Positions 1 to 8,259 of a stretch of 64,000 bases of DNA are shown here, piece after piece (position 1 is the first letter of the stretch; each line of letters begins with the position of its first letter). Source of the DNA: JALOLG01 sp963722415 (GTDB taxonomy: Bacteria; Actinomycetota; Acidimicrobiia; Acidimicrobiales; Ilumatobacteraceae). Location: positions 1-64,000 of the forward strand of contig CAVRNI010000045.1 of NCBI GenBank assembly GCA_963722415.1, read 5' to 3'. Below the pieces are notes generated by a model, which was not told where the DNA came from, made no database searches, and saw only the letters and a list, made by a program, of their open reading frames with translations. Made by a program: the position numbers and the translations under genes.

Positions 1-903
1 TCGGCAAGGAGATCAGCATGGAGGACACGCGCCTCACGCTGGCCGGCCTCCCCGACCGACTCGCCGAGCATCCCGACACGGTCATCGTGCTGACGAACAT
101 GTTCTACGCCGAGGCGCCGAGCCTGTACCCGCGCTCACCCGCCAACCAGGCGAAGGTCCAGTGGTGGGACGTCCCGCTGGACGGCAACTACGCGTACGAC
201 TACCACCAGCAGATCTCGGGTCTCGAGCACATCCTCGAGACCGGGTGGCAGACGACGAGCTCCAAGAGCGGCAACCCGGTGTACGCCACACCGTCGGTGC
301 TCGTGCTGTACCGAGCCGATCGTGCGTTCGCGCTGCACGACATCATCCCGCGCAACATCGGCGCGCCGCAGGAGTTCGACTACGACCTGGTGCTGGCCGC
401 CCAGCCCTACCGGTCGCGCGACGGACGCCGAGCCCAAGGTGCGCACCGTGCTCGCGCCGCTCGCCCGCGCGTTGGCACCGAACGGACGGCTCGTCGTCGT
501 GCAGTCGACCGGCCACGACCCGGGGATGGAGATCGTGCGGCGCATCTGGCCGGACGACGAACCGTTCGCGACCCCGCGCAACCTCCTCATCCAGGAGCTC
601 GACCGGCAGCTCAACGGCGATGACGGTCCGCCGGCGTACTCGTTCGACGGGATGAGCGACGCGCTGGCGCTGTTCACGTACCACCTGCACGCGATGCCGA
701 GCGAGGTCACCAACCGGCTGAGCACGTCGACCGCGTTGGCCGCGTGGAACGCCGCCGTGTACGTCGCCCAGATCGAGGACGAGCGTGTGACCGAGGTGAT
801 GCAACACGGTGAGTACCTGAAGGCGACCAAGGACGTCGTGCTCAAACACGGCGGGCTGTGGTTCCAGGACGAGTCCTTCGTCGTCGTCCGCAACGACGCC
901 TGA
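1..903 (+). pseudogene. SAM-dependent methyltransferase-like protein, 5'-truncated and frameshifted
   Basis: The frame is open from the left edge, so the N terminus and the Gly-rich SAM loop probably lie outside the window (an ATG with AAGGAG upstream exists at 18, but the context looks internal). The visible part resembles the second half of a class I methyltransferase: a strand VIVLTNMFYAEAP, then a late strand GRLVVVQST. The two halves are in different frames; dropping one G of the GG at 423-424 gives SRDDAEPK and a single frame to the TGA at 901-903. The acceptor substrate is unknown. It converges on the SDR gene at 998, with a palindrome between them. Confidence 0.6.
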
Positions 904-922
904 CGCCTGACGCCGAACCCCG

Positions 923-971
923 GTTTGTGTCACCGACATCGGCGAGGATCGCCGGTTGCGGTGACACAAAC
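923..971. repeat. Palindromic element family A, copy 1 (probable bidirectional terminator)
   Basis: Outer arms GTTTGTGTCACC and GGTGACACAAAC pair perfectly over 12 bp and enclose an inner hairpin CGGCGA-gga-TCGCCG. The element lies between the convergent ends of the genes ending at 903 and 998. An almost identical copy lies at 8199-8247, also between convergent genes. Confidence 0.8.
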
Positions 972-997
972 ATCGAAATTGGGATGGTGCGGGGCTG

Positions 998-1843
998 CTA
1001 CTGGTCCGGTTCGATCGGGTTCTCGCCGGCGACGATGCGGTCGAAGCGGTCCTGCATGTTGGCGATGCTGGCGGGATGGGTGATCACGTAGAACCGGTTG
1101 GTGCGGATCGCGTCGCAGACCAGGCCGGCGACCTCGTCGGGCTCCATCGCCGTCATCACCTGTTGCTTGCGGCGGTCCTTGTACTCGGCGATCTGGGCCA
1201 TCTGTTCGGTGGTCAACTCGTAGGCGAGACGCTCGGGCAGGTTGCGTGACGCGGTGGAGATGTTGGTGCGCACCCAGCTCGGGCACAGCACCGACACGCC
1301 GACGTTCGATCCCTCGGCGTCGAGCTCGAACTTGAGCGTCTCGCTGAGCGCCAGCACGGCGGCCTTCGACGCGTTGTACGGCGCCATGCTGGGCAGGTGG
1401 TACAACGCCGACACCGACGCGGTGTTGACGATGTGACCCTCGTCCTGCAAGCGGAGGTGCGGCAAGAACGCGTGCAACCCGTGGATGACGCCCCACAGGT
1501 TCACACCGAGCACCCACTCGAAGTCCCGCAAGGGCAACTCGTGGAACGGCAGCCCACGGCTGCCGACACCGGCGTTGTTGCACAACACGTGCACCGCGCC
1601 GAAGCGATCGAGCGTCCGCGCCGCGAGTGACTCGACCTCTTGGAACACCGACGTGTCGGTCGGTGCGGCGATGACCTCGGCACCCGTCGCGGCCAGCTCG
1701 TCGACCGCGGCCTGGAGCGCGTTGCGCTCGACGTCGGCCATCACGACCCGCATCCCCTCGGCGGCGAAGCGCTCCGCCATCCCGAGACCGATCCCCGACG
1801 CGGCGCCGGTGACGACCGCGACCCTTCCGCGGAGCTCCTGCAT
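998..1843 (-). CDS. SDR family NAD(P)-dependent oxidoreductase
   Basis: A 281-residue classical short-chain dehydrogenase. The N-terminal cofactor loop TGAASGIG is at residues 12-19, followed by the NNAG strand and the active-site YNASK, with the catalytic Ser just upstream in NTASVSAL. The ATG lies 4 nt after the stop of the ABC ATPase gene, so it is probably the last gene of the importer operon. That suggests it oxidises or reduces the imported compound or a product of it, but nothing in the sequence names the substrate. Confidence 0.9.
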   Translation of the reverse strand: MQELRGRVAVVTGAASGIGLGMAERFAAEGMRVVMADVERNALQAAVDELAATGAEVIAAPTDTSVFQEVESLAARTLDRFGAVHVLCNNAGVGSRGLPFHELPLRDFEWVLGVNLWGVIHGLHAFLPHLRLQDEGHIVNTASVSALYHLPSMAPYNASKAAVLALSETLKFELDAEGSNVGVSVLCPSWVRTNISTASRNLPERLAYELTTEQMAQIAEYKDRRKQQVMTAMEPDEVAGLVCDAIRTNRFYVITHPASIANMQDRFDRIVAGENPIEPDQ

Positions 1844-1847
1844 CAGC

Positions 1848-2561
1848 TCACTCGCGCAGCAGGTAGGCGGAGTGCAGGAGGTCCGGGTTCTCGGTCAGCT
1901 CCTGGGCCGTGCCGGAGTAGCGGACGCGGGCGCTCTCCATCACGTAGGCGGTGGTGGCGAGCCCGAGCGCCACGTGCGCGAACTGCTCGATCAGCAGCAC
2001 GCCGACCCCCGCCGCGGCGATGCTCTCGATCGTCGGGACGAGGCGCTTGATCACGATCGGTGCGAGTCCCAGCGACATCTCGTCGACGAGGAGCACCTTG
2101 GGGTGCGACACCAGCCCTTGGGCGAGCACCAGCATCTGCTGTTGTCCACCGGAGAGCGTGCTTCCGAGCTGGTTGAAGCGCATCCCGAGCTCGGGAAACA
2201 GCGACATCGCGTACTCGATGCCGGCCACGCTGTCGGCCTTCGAGAGCGAGAACGTCGACACCTGCAGGTTGTCGGCCACCGAAAGCTCCGGGAGCAGCTT
2301 GCGACCTTCCGGCACCACCGAGATACCGGCGGCGCGCACCTTGTCGGGGCGGCGGTGGGTGACGTCGACACCGTCGATCGACACGGTCCCATGGGTGGTG
2401 CGCAGCAGCCCCGCGACTCCGAGCGCGAGGCTCGACTTGCCGGCGCCGTTGGGGCCGAGGATCGCAGTGACTTCGCCGAGCGGAGCAGTGATCGACACCT
2501 CCCGAACGACCGTGTGCCCGCCACGGGCAACGGAGACCTGATCGATCACGAGACCGGTCAC
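1848..2561 (-). CDS. livF: HAAT-type ABC transporter ATP-binding protein (LivF-like)
   Basis: ABC ATPase of the branched-chain amino acid/amide importer type, about 237 residues. Walker A GPNGAGKS, signature LSGGQQQM and Walker B VLLVDEMSLGL are all present. I chose the GTG at 2561, although the frame is open further upstream: GTG overlaps the stop of livG as GTGA and follows AGGAGG, whereas the upstream codons have no ABC-like content. With the neighbouring ATPase it should form the cytoplasmic motor for the LivH/LivM permease pair. Confidence 0.92.
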   Translation of the reverse strand: MTGLVIDQVSVARGGHTVVREVSITAPLGEVTAILGPNGAGKSSLALGVAGLLRTTHGTVSIDGVDVTHRRPDKVRAAGISVVPEGRKLLPELSVADNLQVSTFSLSKADSVAGIEYAMSLFPELGMRFNQLGSTLSGGQQQMLVLAQGLVSHPKVLLVDEMSLGLAPIVIKRLVPTIESIAAAGVGVLLIEQFAHVALGLATTAYVMESARVRYSGTAQELTENPDLLHSAYLLRE

Positions 2562-3274
2562 TCGAGCTCCTCCTGGCCGAGGTAGGCCTTCAGCACCTCG
2601 GGATCGCGGAGCACGTCGTCGGTCGGACCCGACGACAGCAGCCGTCCGAAGTCGAGCACGGCGGTCCACTCACAGCACGCCCTGACGAGGCTCATGTCGT
2701 GCTCGACGAGCACGACCATCGCCCCGACCTGCTCGTGGATCGCGCTGATGACCGCGCCGAGGTGTTCGGTCTCGGCTTCCGGGAGGCCGGCGCCCGGCTC
2801 GTCGAGCAGCACTGCTCTGGGACCGCCGACGACCGCCCGCGCCACCTCGACGAGTCGGCGTTGCCGTGGCGACAGGGAACCGACCTTGGCGAACGCCACG
2901 TCGCCGAGCCCGACGAACGCAATCGCCTCGAGTACCGCCGAGCGGCGCTCGGCGCGCATCTTGGTGGTGTGCTCGTGCACGGTGAGCACGTTGTCGTACA
3001 CCGTCAGGGCCTCGATCGCCTGCTCCGTCTGGAACGTTCGCCGGACACCCCACCGGGCGCGTTCGTAGTCCGACAGCACGAGCAGGTCGTCGCCGAACGC
3101 GGCGACGCGCCCGGCCGCGGGGCGTACGAATCCGGACAGCACGTTCAGGAACGTCGTCTTGCCGGCACCGTTCGGACCGATCAGGCCGCACGTTCCGCTC
3201 GGGAAGGTGACGCTCATCTGATCGATCGACATGACGCCGCCGAATCGGACCGTCAGGTCCTCGACCTCGATCAC
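2558..3274 (-). CDS. livG: HAAT-type ABC transporter ATP-binding protein (LivG-like)
   Basis: A 238-residue ABC ATPase with GTG start. Walker A is GPNGAGKTT near residue 34. The signature segment is LSPRQRRL instead of the canonical LSGGQ, a visible departure in the ATP-sandwich motif; Walker B AVLLDEPGAGL and the H-loop VEHDM are intact. It lies 18 nt after livM and overlaps livF by 4 nt, so the subunits are translationally coupled. The unusual signature may mean that one of the two ATP sites of the LivF/LivG heterodimer is weakened. Confidence 0.9.
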   Translation of the reverse strand: MIEVEDLTVRFGGVMSIDQMSVTFPSGTCGLIGPNGAGKTTFLNVLSGFVRPAAGRVAAFGDDLLVLSDYERARWGVRRTFQTEQAIEALTVYDNVLTVHEHTTKMRAERRSAVLEAIAFVGLGDVAFAKVGSLSPRQRRLVEVARAVVGGPRAVLLDEPGAGLPEAETEHLGAVISAIHEQVGAMVVLVEHDMSLVRACCEWTAVLDFGRLLSSGPTDDVLRDPEVLKAYLGQEELE

Positions 3275-3292
3275 CGTGCGATCACCGTGCGC

Positions 3293-4303
3293 TCACTCCT
3301 TGATCCCCGCCTTGTCGAGCTGCCAGCTCGTGATCAACAAGTTGGCGAGCAGACCGACGCCGAAGAGGATCAGGCTCCAGTTGGACGAGAATCCCCATTT
3401 CTGCAGCAGCTCAGGGAGGACGGCGGCGAGGAGCCCGGCCACCAGGCCACCCCACAGCGTTGCCACACCACCCATCACGACGACGGCCATCAGGATGATG
3501 TTCTGCTCGACCGTGAACGTGAACGTCGACGGTGAACCGACATGCCCCGCGAGCAGCGCACCGGCACAGCCGGTCATGAACGACGCGAGGGCCCAGGCCC
3601 ACAGCTTGTACGTCACGGTGTTGACGCCGGCCGCCAAGGCCGCCGCCTCACTCTGGCGGATCGAAGCCCAGGCCCGGCCGGGTTTGCTGATCAGGTGGGC
3701 ACCGGCGAGCGCGAACAGGACCACCGCAGTCACGAGGACGTAGCGGTAGTAGCCATAGTCGGTCAGAGCAGCATCGGGCCGGCGCATCTGGCGACTGTTG
3801 GCAACCTCGATCACCACGCCCCTGAACCCGGGCCCACCGCTCGGGAACTTGGTGTTGGCGAGGATGATCAGGAAGGCGGCAGCCGCCATCAGTGTGACCA
3901 ATGCCAGATACAGGCCATGCAGCCGCAGCGCCGGCAGGCCGAGCAACGTCCCGATCACCGCCGTGATCAGCCCGGCGACGAGGATCAGCACCGGATACGG
4001 CCAGTCGGTGGCGAAGCCGAGTCGCATCGTGACCCACGTGCCGACTCCGTAGAGCGCGACCTGGCCGAGAGCGACGAGACCGACCCGCCCGTACAACATG
4101 CCGGTCGCGCCGGCGACGATCGCAAGGATCGCGGCGCTCGTGAAGTTCTTCACCCAGAACGTCGACGTCACTGCGGGCAGCACGAACATCGCGACCAGGA
4201 AGATCACGACCGCGATGGCCGCCTGGATCGCGGCCCGCCGGCCGAACCGGCTGGGGACGACGATCGCCGCGGCCTCCGACGACGAGGCCTCCACGGTGGT
4301 CAT
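3293..4303 (-). CDS. livM: HAAT-type ABC transporter permease (LivM-like)
   Basis: A polytopic membrane protein of about 336 residues. After a short polar N terminus (MTTVEASSS) come many hydrophobic segments, beginning with AIQAAIAVVIFLVAMFV, and the LivM-type stretch YGRVGLVALGQVALYGVG. I chose the ATG at 4303 because it overlaps the livH stop as ATGA; the longer open frame upstream is antisense-like, Arg/His-rich sequence. It pairs with LivH to form the transmembrane channel. Confidence 0.92.
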   Translation of the reverse strand: MTTVEASSSEAAAIVVPSRFGRRAAIQAAIAVVIFLVAMFVLPAVTSTFWVKNFTSAAILAIVAGATGMLYGRVGLVALGQVALYGVGTWVTMRLGFATDWPYPVLILVAGLITAVIGTLLGLPALRLHGLYLALVTLMAAAAFLIILANTKFPSGGPGFRGVVIEVANSRQMRRPDAALTDYGYYRYVLVTAVVLFALAGAHLISKPGRAWASIRQSEAAALAAGVNTVTYKLWAWALASFMTGCAGALLAGHVGSPSTFTFTVEQNIILMAVVVMGGVATLWGGLVAGLLAAVLPELLQKWGFSSNWSLILFGVGLLANLLITSWQLDKAGIKE

Positions 4304-5205
4304 CGCGTCTCCCGACCGGAGATGATGACGGTGCGTTTCCGTGCGAACCACAGCACGGCGATGATCGCGAACACGTACGGGGTCGTCTTGCGGTACTGCG
4401 AGGGCCAATCCCAGTTGGATGCGTTCAACTCGGCCTCGACGATGCCGATCACGAACGCCGCGAAGAACCCAACCCACAGCCGCGTCATCTGGGCGATGAG
4501 CACCGGGGCGAGGGCCGGGATCACGAAGAACGTCATCGTGCCCATGTCGAGCGAGCCGAACAGGTCCGTGAGGAGCAGTCCGACGACTCCGCACAGCACC
4601 CCGGAGCCGAGCCAGGCGACCGTCTCGACGCGGCGGACCGGGACGCCGAGCAACGAGGCGATCTCACGATCATTGGCGATGGCGCGCATCGCCGTGCCGG
4701 TCTTCGTAGCGCGCAGGAACACCGTCACGCCGAAGACCACGGCCAGGGCGAACAGGATCGCGACGACCTGTGTCCAGGTGACGCGGGAATCGAAGATCTC
4801 GAACCGTCGGGTGCCGGTCGGGAGCCGGAACACCCGGGCATCCTGGCTGCGCCACAGGTTGAACATCAGACCCAGCAAGATCAGCGCGAAGCCCAGTGTG
4901 CCGAGCATCTTGCCGAGCGGATCGCGGTTGGCAAAGCGCGGTGCGAGCACCACGCCGTAGAAGAGCGTGAGCGCCGTCGCGACGACGATGCACACGATGT
5001 AGGCGAGCCAGTCGGGGCACCAGTCGGTCTTCTCGATCAGGTGCCAGGTGATGTTGGCGCCCATCGCACCGATCGCACCGAAAGCGAAGTTGAGCACGCC
5101 GGTTGTCCGGTACAGGACCAGCAGCCCTGTACCGGACATGGCATACACCGCTCCGAACGCCAGTCCCGAGATGAGGAACGGGAACAGCTGTGATGTGTCG
5201 AACAT
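4300..5205 (-). CDS. livH: HAAT-type ABC transporter permease (LivH-like)
   Basis: A 301-residue inner-membrane permease with the family's N-terminal pattern GLAFGAVYAMSGTGLLVLYRTTGVLN (broken here only by notation) followed by NFAFGAIGAMGA, and the cytoplasmic EAA-like loop TGTAMRAIANDREIASLLGV that contacts the ATPases. It overlaps livM by 4 nt and lies about 55 nt after the binding-protein gene. The gene order binding protein-H-M-G-F is standard for this family. The substrate may be an amino acid, an amide or an aromatic acid. Confidence 0.92.
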   Translation of the reverse strand: MFDTSQLFPFLISGLAFGAVYAMSGTGLLVLYRTTGVLNFAFGAIGAMGANITWHLIEKTDWCPDWLAYIVCIVVATALTLFYGVVLAPRFANRDPLGKMLGTLGFALILLGLMFNLWRSQDARVFRLPTGTRRFEIFDSRVTWTQVVAILFALAVVFGVTVFLRATKTGTAMRAIANDREIASLLGVPVRRVETVAWLGSGVLCGVVGLLLTDLFGSLDMGTMTFFVIPALAPVLIAQMTRLWVGFFAAFVIGIVEAELNASNWDWPSQYRKTTPYVFAIIAVLWFARKRTVIISGRETR

Positions 5206-5260
5206 CAGCGGTTCGTTGCGGTGGTCGTCATCTGTCGGTCGAAACTGGACGTGGACGTTG

Positions 5261-6733
5261 TCAGTCGGCGAAGGCGCCGAGCCCGAGCTCCTCCTCGGCG
5301 GCCCGCGTCTGGATCAGCGGTTCGTCGAGCGCAGCGATCTCGAAGCAGTCCTCGAACGGAACCATCTTGCCGAGGCCCGAATCGGGCACCACCGTGATGT
5401 CCCAGTTGTTGGGGATGTGCAACGGCAGGTCGCCGTAGTACCAGGGCTTGCACCAGATGTCGGACTCGACCTTCGTGAGTCCGACGATCGCCGCGTTGAC
5501 GGCTTCCGGCGTGTAGTCCGCGCCCTCGCCCATCGACAGCAGCGCGGTCACGAAGATCCGCCCGGTGAGGAAGCCCATCTGGCCGAAGCTGCTGAGCGGC
5601 GAGTCCGGCGCGTAGTCGGCCGACACCTGGTTGTAGAGCCGCGTGTCGGGGCCGTCGAAGTCGGTCGGCTGGAACTCGGCGTTGATCAGCAACTTGCCGT
5701 CCCAGTCAGAACCGACCGCGGCCGCGACGGAGCTGTCGTTGGCCGGCGTCGCGCTGCCCCAGACGACATCGTCGATGACGCCCTGGTTCTCGGCTGCCAC
5801 CATCAGCTTGATCATCTCCGGCGGCGTGAAGGTCAGCGTCACGCCACCGCCCTCGCCGGCCTTGCTGACGATGTCGAGGATCGCCGTGTCGGCGTCGGTG
5901 ATCGGGAGCTCGAGGAACACCGCCTCGTAGTCCATGCCCTCCTCGGCGGCGAGCGCCTCGACGCCTGTGCTGTTGTACTCGGAGCCGGGGGCGATGCCGG
6001 TGACGGCGACCATCTTGCCGGTGGCGCCGGCGCGTACCACGGCCTGAGCGGCGCCGAGCGCGCTGTAGTGCGGGCCCATGTTGACCGCCGCCATGTTCGG
6101 CAGGCCGAAGCACTCGGCCGGCACGCCGGCGATGATGGCGTAGAAGCCCTGCTCCTCGTAGTACGGCCCGTTCACCGGGCAGTCGAGGATGCTCGTGCTG
6201 GAGACCATGGCGACGACGCCGTCGCTCTCGATCAGCTTGGCGGCGGCGGCCGAAGCCTTCTGCGGATCGAGCTCGTCGTTCTCGACGATCAGCTCCACGG
6301 GACGGCCGAAGATTCCACCGTTGGCGTTGACGCAGTCGAAGTAGGCGGCCGCCAGATTGCTGATGTCGGTGAAGTCGATGCCGGGGATCGACGTCATCAC
6401 GGCGCCGGCCTTGATCGGCTCGCCGGTCGCTTCCTCACCGTTGCCGAGACCGCAGACGCTCTCGCCGTCGGCGTCGCGCTGCGCGGCGACGTCGGCGCCT
6501 GCGCTGGGCGCCTCGGTGTCCTCCGACGGTGCCTCCGTGGCCTCCGACGGAGCCTCGGTCTCCTCGGACGGAGCCTCCGTGGCCTCCGACGGAGCCTCGG
6601 TCTCCTCGGACGGAGCCTCGGTCTCCTCCGACGGTGCCTCGGTCTCCGGAGCGGCGTCATCGTCGTCGCCTCCGCAGGCGGCGACGAGCAGTGCTGCAGC
6701 AGCACTGAGCGCCATCAATCGGCGAAACTTCAT
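5261..6733 (-). CDS. ABC transporter substrate-binding lipoprotein (periplasmic binding protein type 1, HAAT family)
   Basis: About 490 residues. The ATG at 6733 is preceded by AAGGGGGA. The lipoprotein signal is MKFRRLMALSAAAALLVAAC with lipobox LVAAC. After the lipidated Cys come an acidic run and about seven copies of a seven-residue repeat EAPSEET/EAPSEAT, which should act as a flexible, negatively charged tether. The ligand-binding part begins near VAAQRDADGESVCGLGN and has the two-lobe Leu/Ile/Val-binding fold (for example IDFTDISNLAAAYFDCVNANGG). First gene of the importer operon; 298 bp upstream is non-coding and probably holds its promoter. Confidence 0.9.
   Translation of the reverse strand: MKFRRLMALSAAAALLVAACGGDDDDAAPETEAPSEETEAPSEETEAPSEATEAPSEETEAPSEATEAPSEDTEAPSAGADVAAQRDADGESVCGLGNGEEATGEPIKAGAVMTSIPGIDFTDISNLAAAYFDCVNANGGIFGRPVELIVENDELDPQKASAAAAKLIESDGVVAMVSSTSILDCPVNGPYYEEQGFYAIIAGVPAECFGLPNMAAVNMGPHYSALGAAQAVVRAGATGKMVAVTGIAPGSEYNSTGVEALAAEEGMDYEAVFLELPITDADTAILDIVSKAGEGGGVTLTFTPPEMIKLMVAAENQGVIDDVVWGSATPANDSSVAAAVGSDWDGKLLINAEFQPTDFDGPDTRLYNQVSADYAPDSPLSSFGQMGFLTGRIFVTALLSMGEGADYTPEAVNAAIVGLTKVESDIWCKPWYYGDLPLHIPNNWDITVVPDSGLGKMVPFEDCFEIAALDEPLIQTRAAEEELGLGAFAD
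6509..6649 (-). repeat. In-gene 21-bp tandem repeat encoding a (EAPSExT) linker
   Basis: Roughly seven degenerate 21-bp units in the binding-protein gene encode EAPSEET, EAPSEAT and EAPSEDT. The repeat stays in frame and lies directly after the lipobox, so it forms the surface tether. Such a repeat can change copy number by slippage. Confidence 0.8.
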
Positions 6734-7031
6734 GTGGTCCCCCTTGTGTCGGTCCGTCATCATTGAAGTGAGGATCGGAACCTGCGGTAACGCCCGTACG
6801 ACGTCCCGTGCAGCACCTTACGCGTCGGAACGCGGGCCCCACTGTGTTGTGCGCTTGTTCTTTCGCGCGCTCGATCGTCCCCCGGTCGAGCGCAGGCGAA
6901 AGGTAGTTCGACCGGCGATGCTTGAGCAAACAATCGTTCCTGCGTTGCGAACGTCGGGAGGTGTCGGGCGGCACCGGATCGACCACCATGGCGACGAACC
7001 GCCAGGTGCCACTCGAGCGAATGGATGATCG
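6734..7031. promoter_or_regulatory. Divergent intergenic region (importer operon / MetE-like gene) with a hairpin
   Basis: 298 bp without a convincing gene, between two divergently transcribed genes, so it should hold both promoters. The one clear structure is a perfect 8-bp inverted repeat GCGCTCGA (6867-6874) and TCGAGCGC (6886-6893) with an 11-nt spacer. It could be an operator or an mRNA hairpin. I could not pick -10/-35 boxes with confidence. Confidence 0.45.
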
Positions 7032-8186
7032 ATGAAGACCAGTACCGACCGCATCCTCACGACCCACGTCGGCAGCCTTGCCAGGCCGACCGAGCTGCTC
7101 GACACGATGAAGGAGAAGGAGAACGGGCGGGCCTACGACCCGTCCGTTTTCGACCAGCAGGTCGCCGACGCAGTCGCCGACCGTGTGCGGCGTCAGGTCG
7201 AGAGCGGCATCGACATCGTCGCCGATGGCGAGATGAGCAAGGTCAGCTTCATCGGCTACGTCAAGGACCGCCTCGGCGGCTTCGAGGTCGACATGGGCCC
7301 CTCGAAGATGGCCCCGTCATGGCAGGCCGAGTTCGACCAGTTCCCCGAGTACTACACGGAGTACTTCAAGAAGTACTCCTCAGCGGTCGCACCGCTGCGC
7401 CGGATCATCTGCAAGAGCCCGATCACCTACATCGGTCACGAGTTGCTGCAGAAGGACATCGCCAACCTCAAGGCAGCCGTCGAGGGCCTCGACGTCACCG
7501 AGGTGTTCATGCCGTCGTCGGGTCCGAGCGGGTTCGGGCGCAACGCCTTCTACGACAGCCACGAGGAGTATCTCGGCGCCGTCGCCGAGGCGATGCGCGA
7601 GGAGTATCTCGGCATCGTCGACGCCGGCTTCGTGCTCCAGGTCGACGATCCGTGGCTGATCGACACCCTGTCGGATCCGGCCCGCACGGTCGAGGAGCGC
7701 GACCAGGCCGCCAACGCCCACGTCGACGCCGTGAACCACGCGTTGCGCGACATCCCGACCGATCGCGTACGTCACCACACCTGCTACGGCCTCAACCACG
7801 GGCCGCGTCTCACCGACATCGCCCTGCGTGACGCGGTTCCGTACATGCTGCGCATCAACGCCGGCGCCTACTCGTTCGAAGTCGCCAACCCGCGCCACAT
7901 GCACGAGTACAGGATCTGGGAGGACGTCAAGCTGCCCGACGACAAGGTCCTCATCCCGGGCCTCATCGGACACGCCAACAACTACGTCGAGCACCCGGAG
8001 CTGATCGCCGAGTACATCGTGCGGTACGCCGACCTGGTCGGCCGCGAGCGGGTCATCGCCGGCGCCGACTGCGGGTTCTCGTCACGCGCGTCGTACGCGC
8101 CCGAGGTGCATCCGACCGTCGTCTGGCCCAAGTTCACCGCCCTGTCCCAAGGCGCGGAAATGGCCTCCCAGCAGCTCTGGAAATAG
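7032..8186 (+). CDS. MetE-like (cobalamin-independent methionine synthase II family) zinc protein, copy 1
   Basis: 384 residues, about the size of the C-terminal catalytic half of MetE, without its N-terminal domain. The zinc ligands known from MetE are all visible: His and Cys in RHHTCYG, Glu in SFEVANPRH and Cys in GADCGFSS. The N terminus STDRILTTHVGSLARP is typical of the family. Known relatives move a methyl or alkyl group onto a zinc-bound thiol (methionine synthase, epoxyalkane:CoM transferase); the actual substrate here is unknown. The gene converges on a PEP-utilising protein gene, and the same pair recurs at 25-29 kb. Confidence 0.85.
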   Translation: MKTSTDRILTTHVGSLARPTELLDTMKEKENGRAYDPSVFDQQVADAVADRVRRQVESGIDIVADGEMSKVSFIGYVKDRLGGFEVDMGPSKMAPSWQAEFDQFPEYYTEYFKKYSSAVAPLRRIICKSPITYIGHELLQKDIANLKAAVEGLDVTEVFMPSSGPSGFGRNAFYDSHEEYLGAVAEAMREEYLGIVDAGFVLQVDDPWLIDTLSDPARTVEERDQAANAHVDAVNHALRDIPTDRVRHHTCYGLNHGPRLTDIALRDAVPYMLRINAGAYSFEVANPRHMHEYRIWEDVKLPDDKVLIPGLIGHANNYVEHPELIAEYIVRYADLVGRERVIAGADCGFSSRASYAPEVHPTVVWPKFTALSQGAEMASQQLWK

Positions 8187-8198
8187 ACCGCACCACCT

Positions 8199-8247
8199 GT
8201 TTGTGTCACCGACATCGGCGAAGATCGCCGAATCCGGTGACACAAAC
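8199..8247. repeat. Palindromic element family A, copy 2 (probable bidirectional terminator)
   Basis: Arms GTTTGTGTCACC/GGTGACACAAAC (12 bp, perfect) enclose CGGCGA-aga-TCGCCG. It is 49 nt long like copy 1 at 923, differs from it only in the loop and one spacer, and lies 13 nt beyond the stop of one gene and 12 nt beyond that of the convergent gene. Confidence 0.82.
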
Positions 8248-8259
8248 CGGGTTTGGGGC

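Noticed and set aside
6509..6649. Short tandem repeats as a CRISPR array
   Set aside because: The 21-bp units are contiguous, degenerate and in frame within the binding-protein gene; there are no spacers.
5048..6766. A 572-codon plus-strand frame over the binding-protein gene, including Leu/Gly/Arg repeats
   Set aside because: It is the complement of the (EAPSExT) linker and the ligand-binding domain; no start signal or homology.
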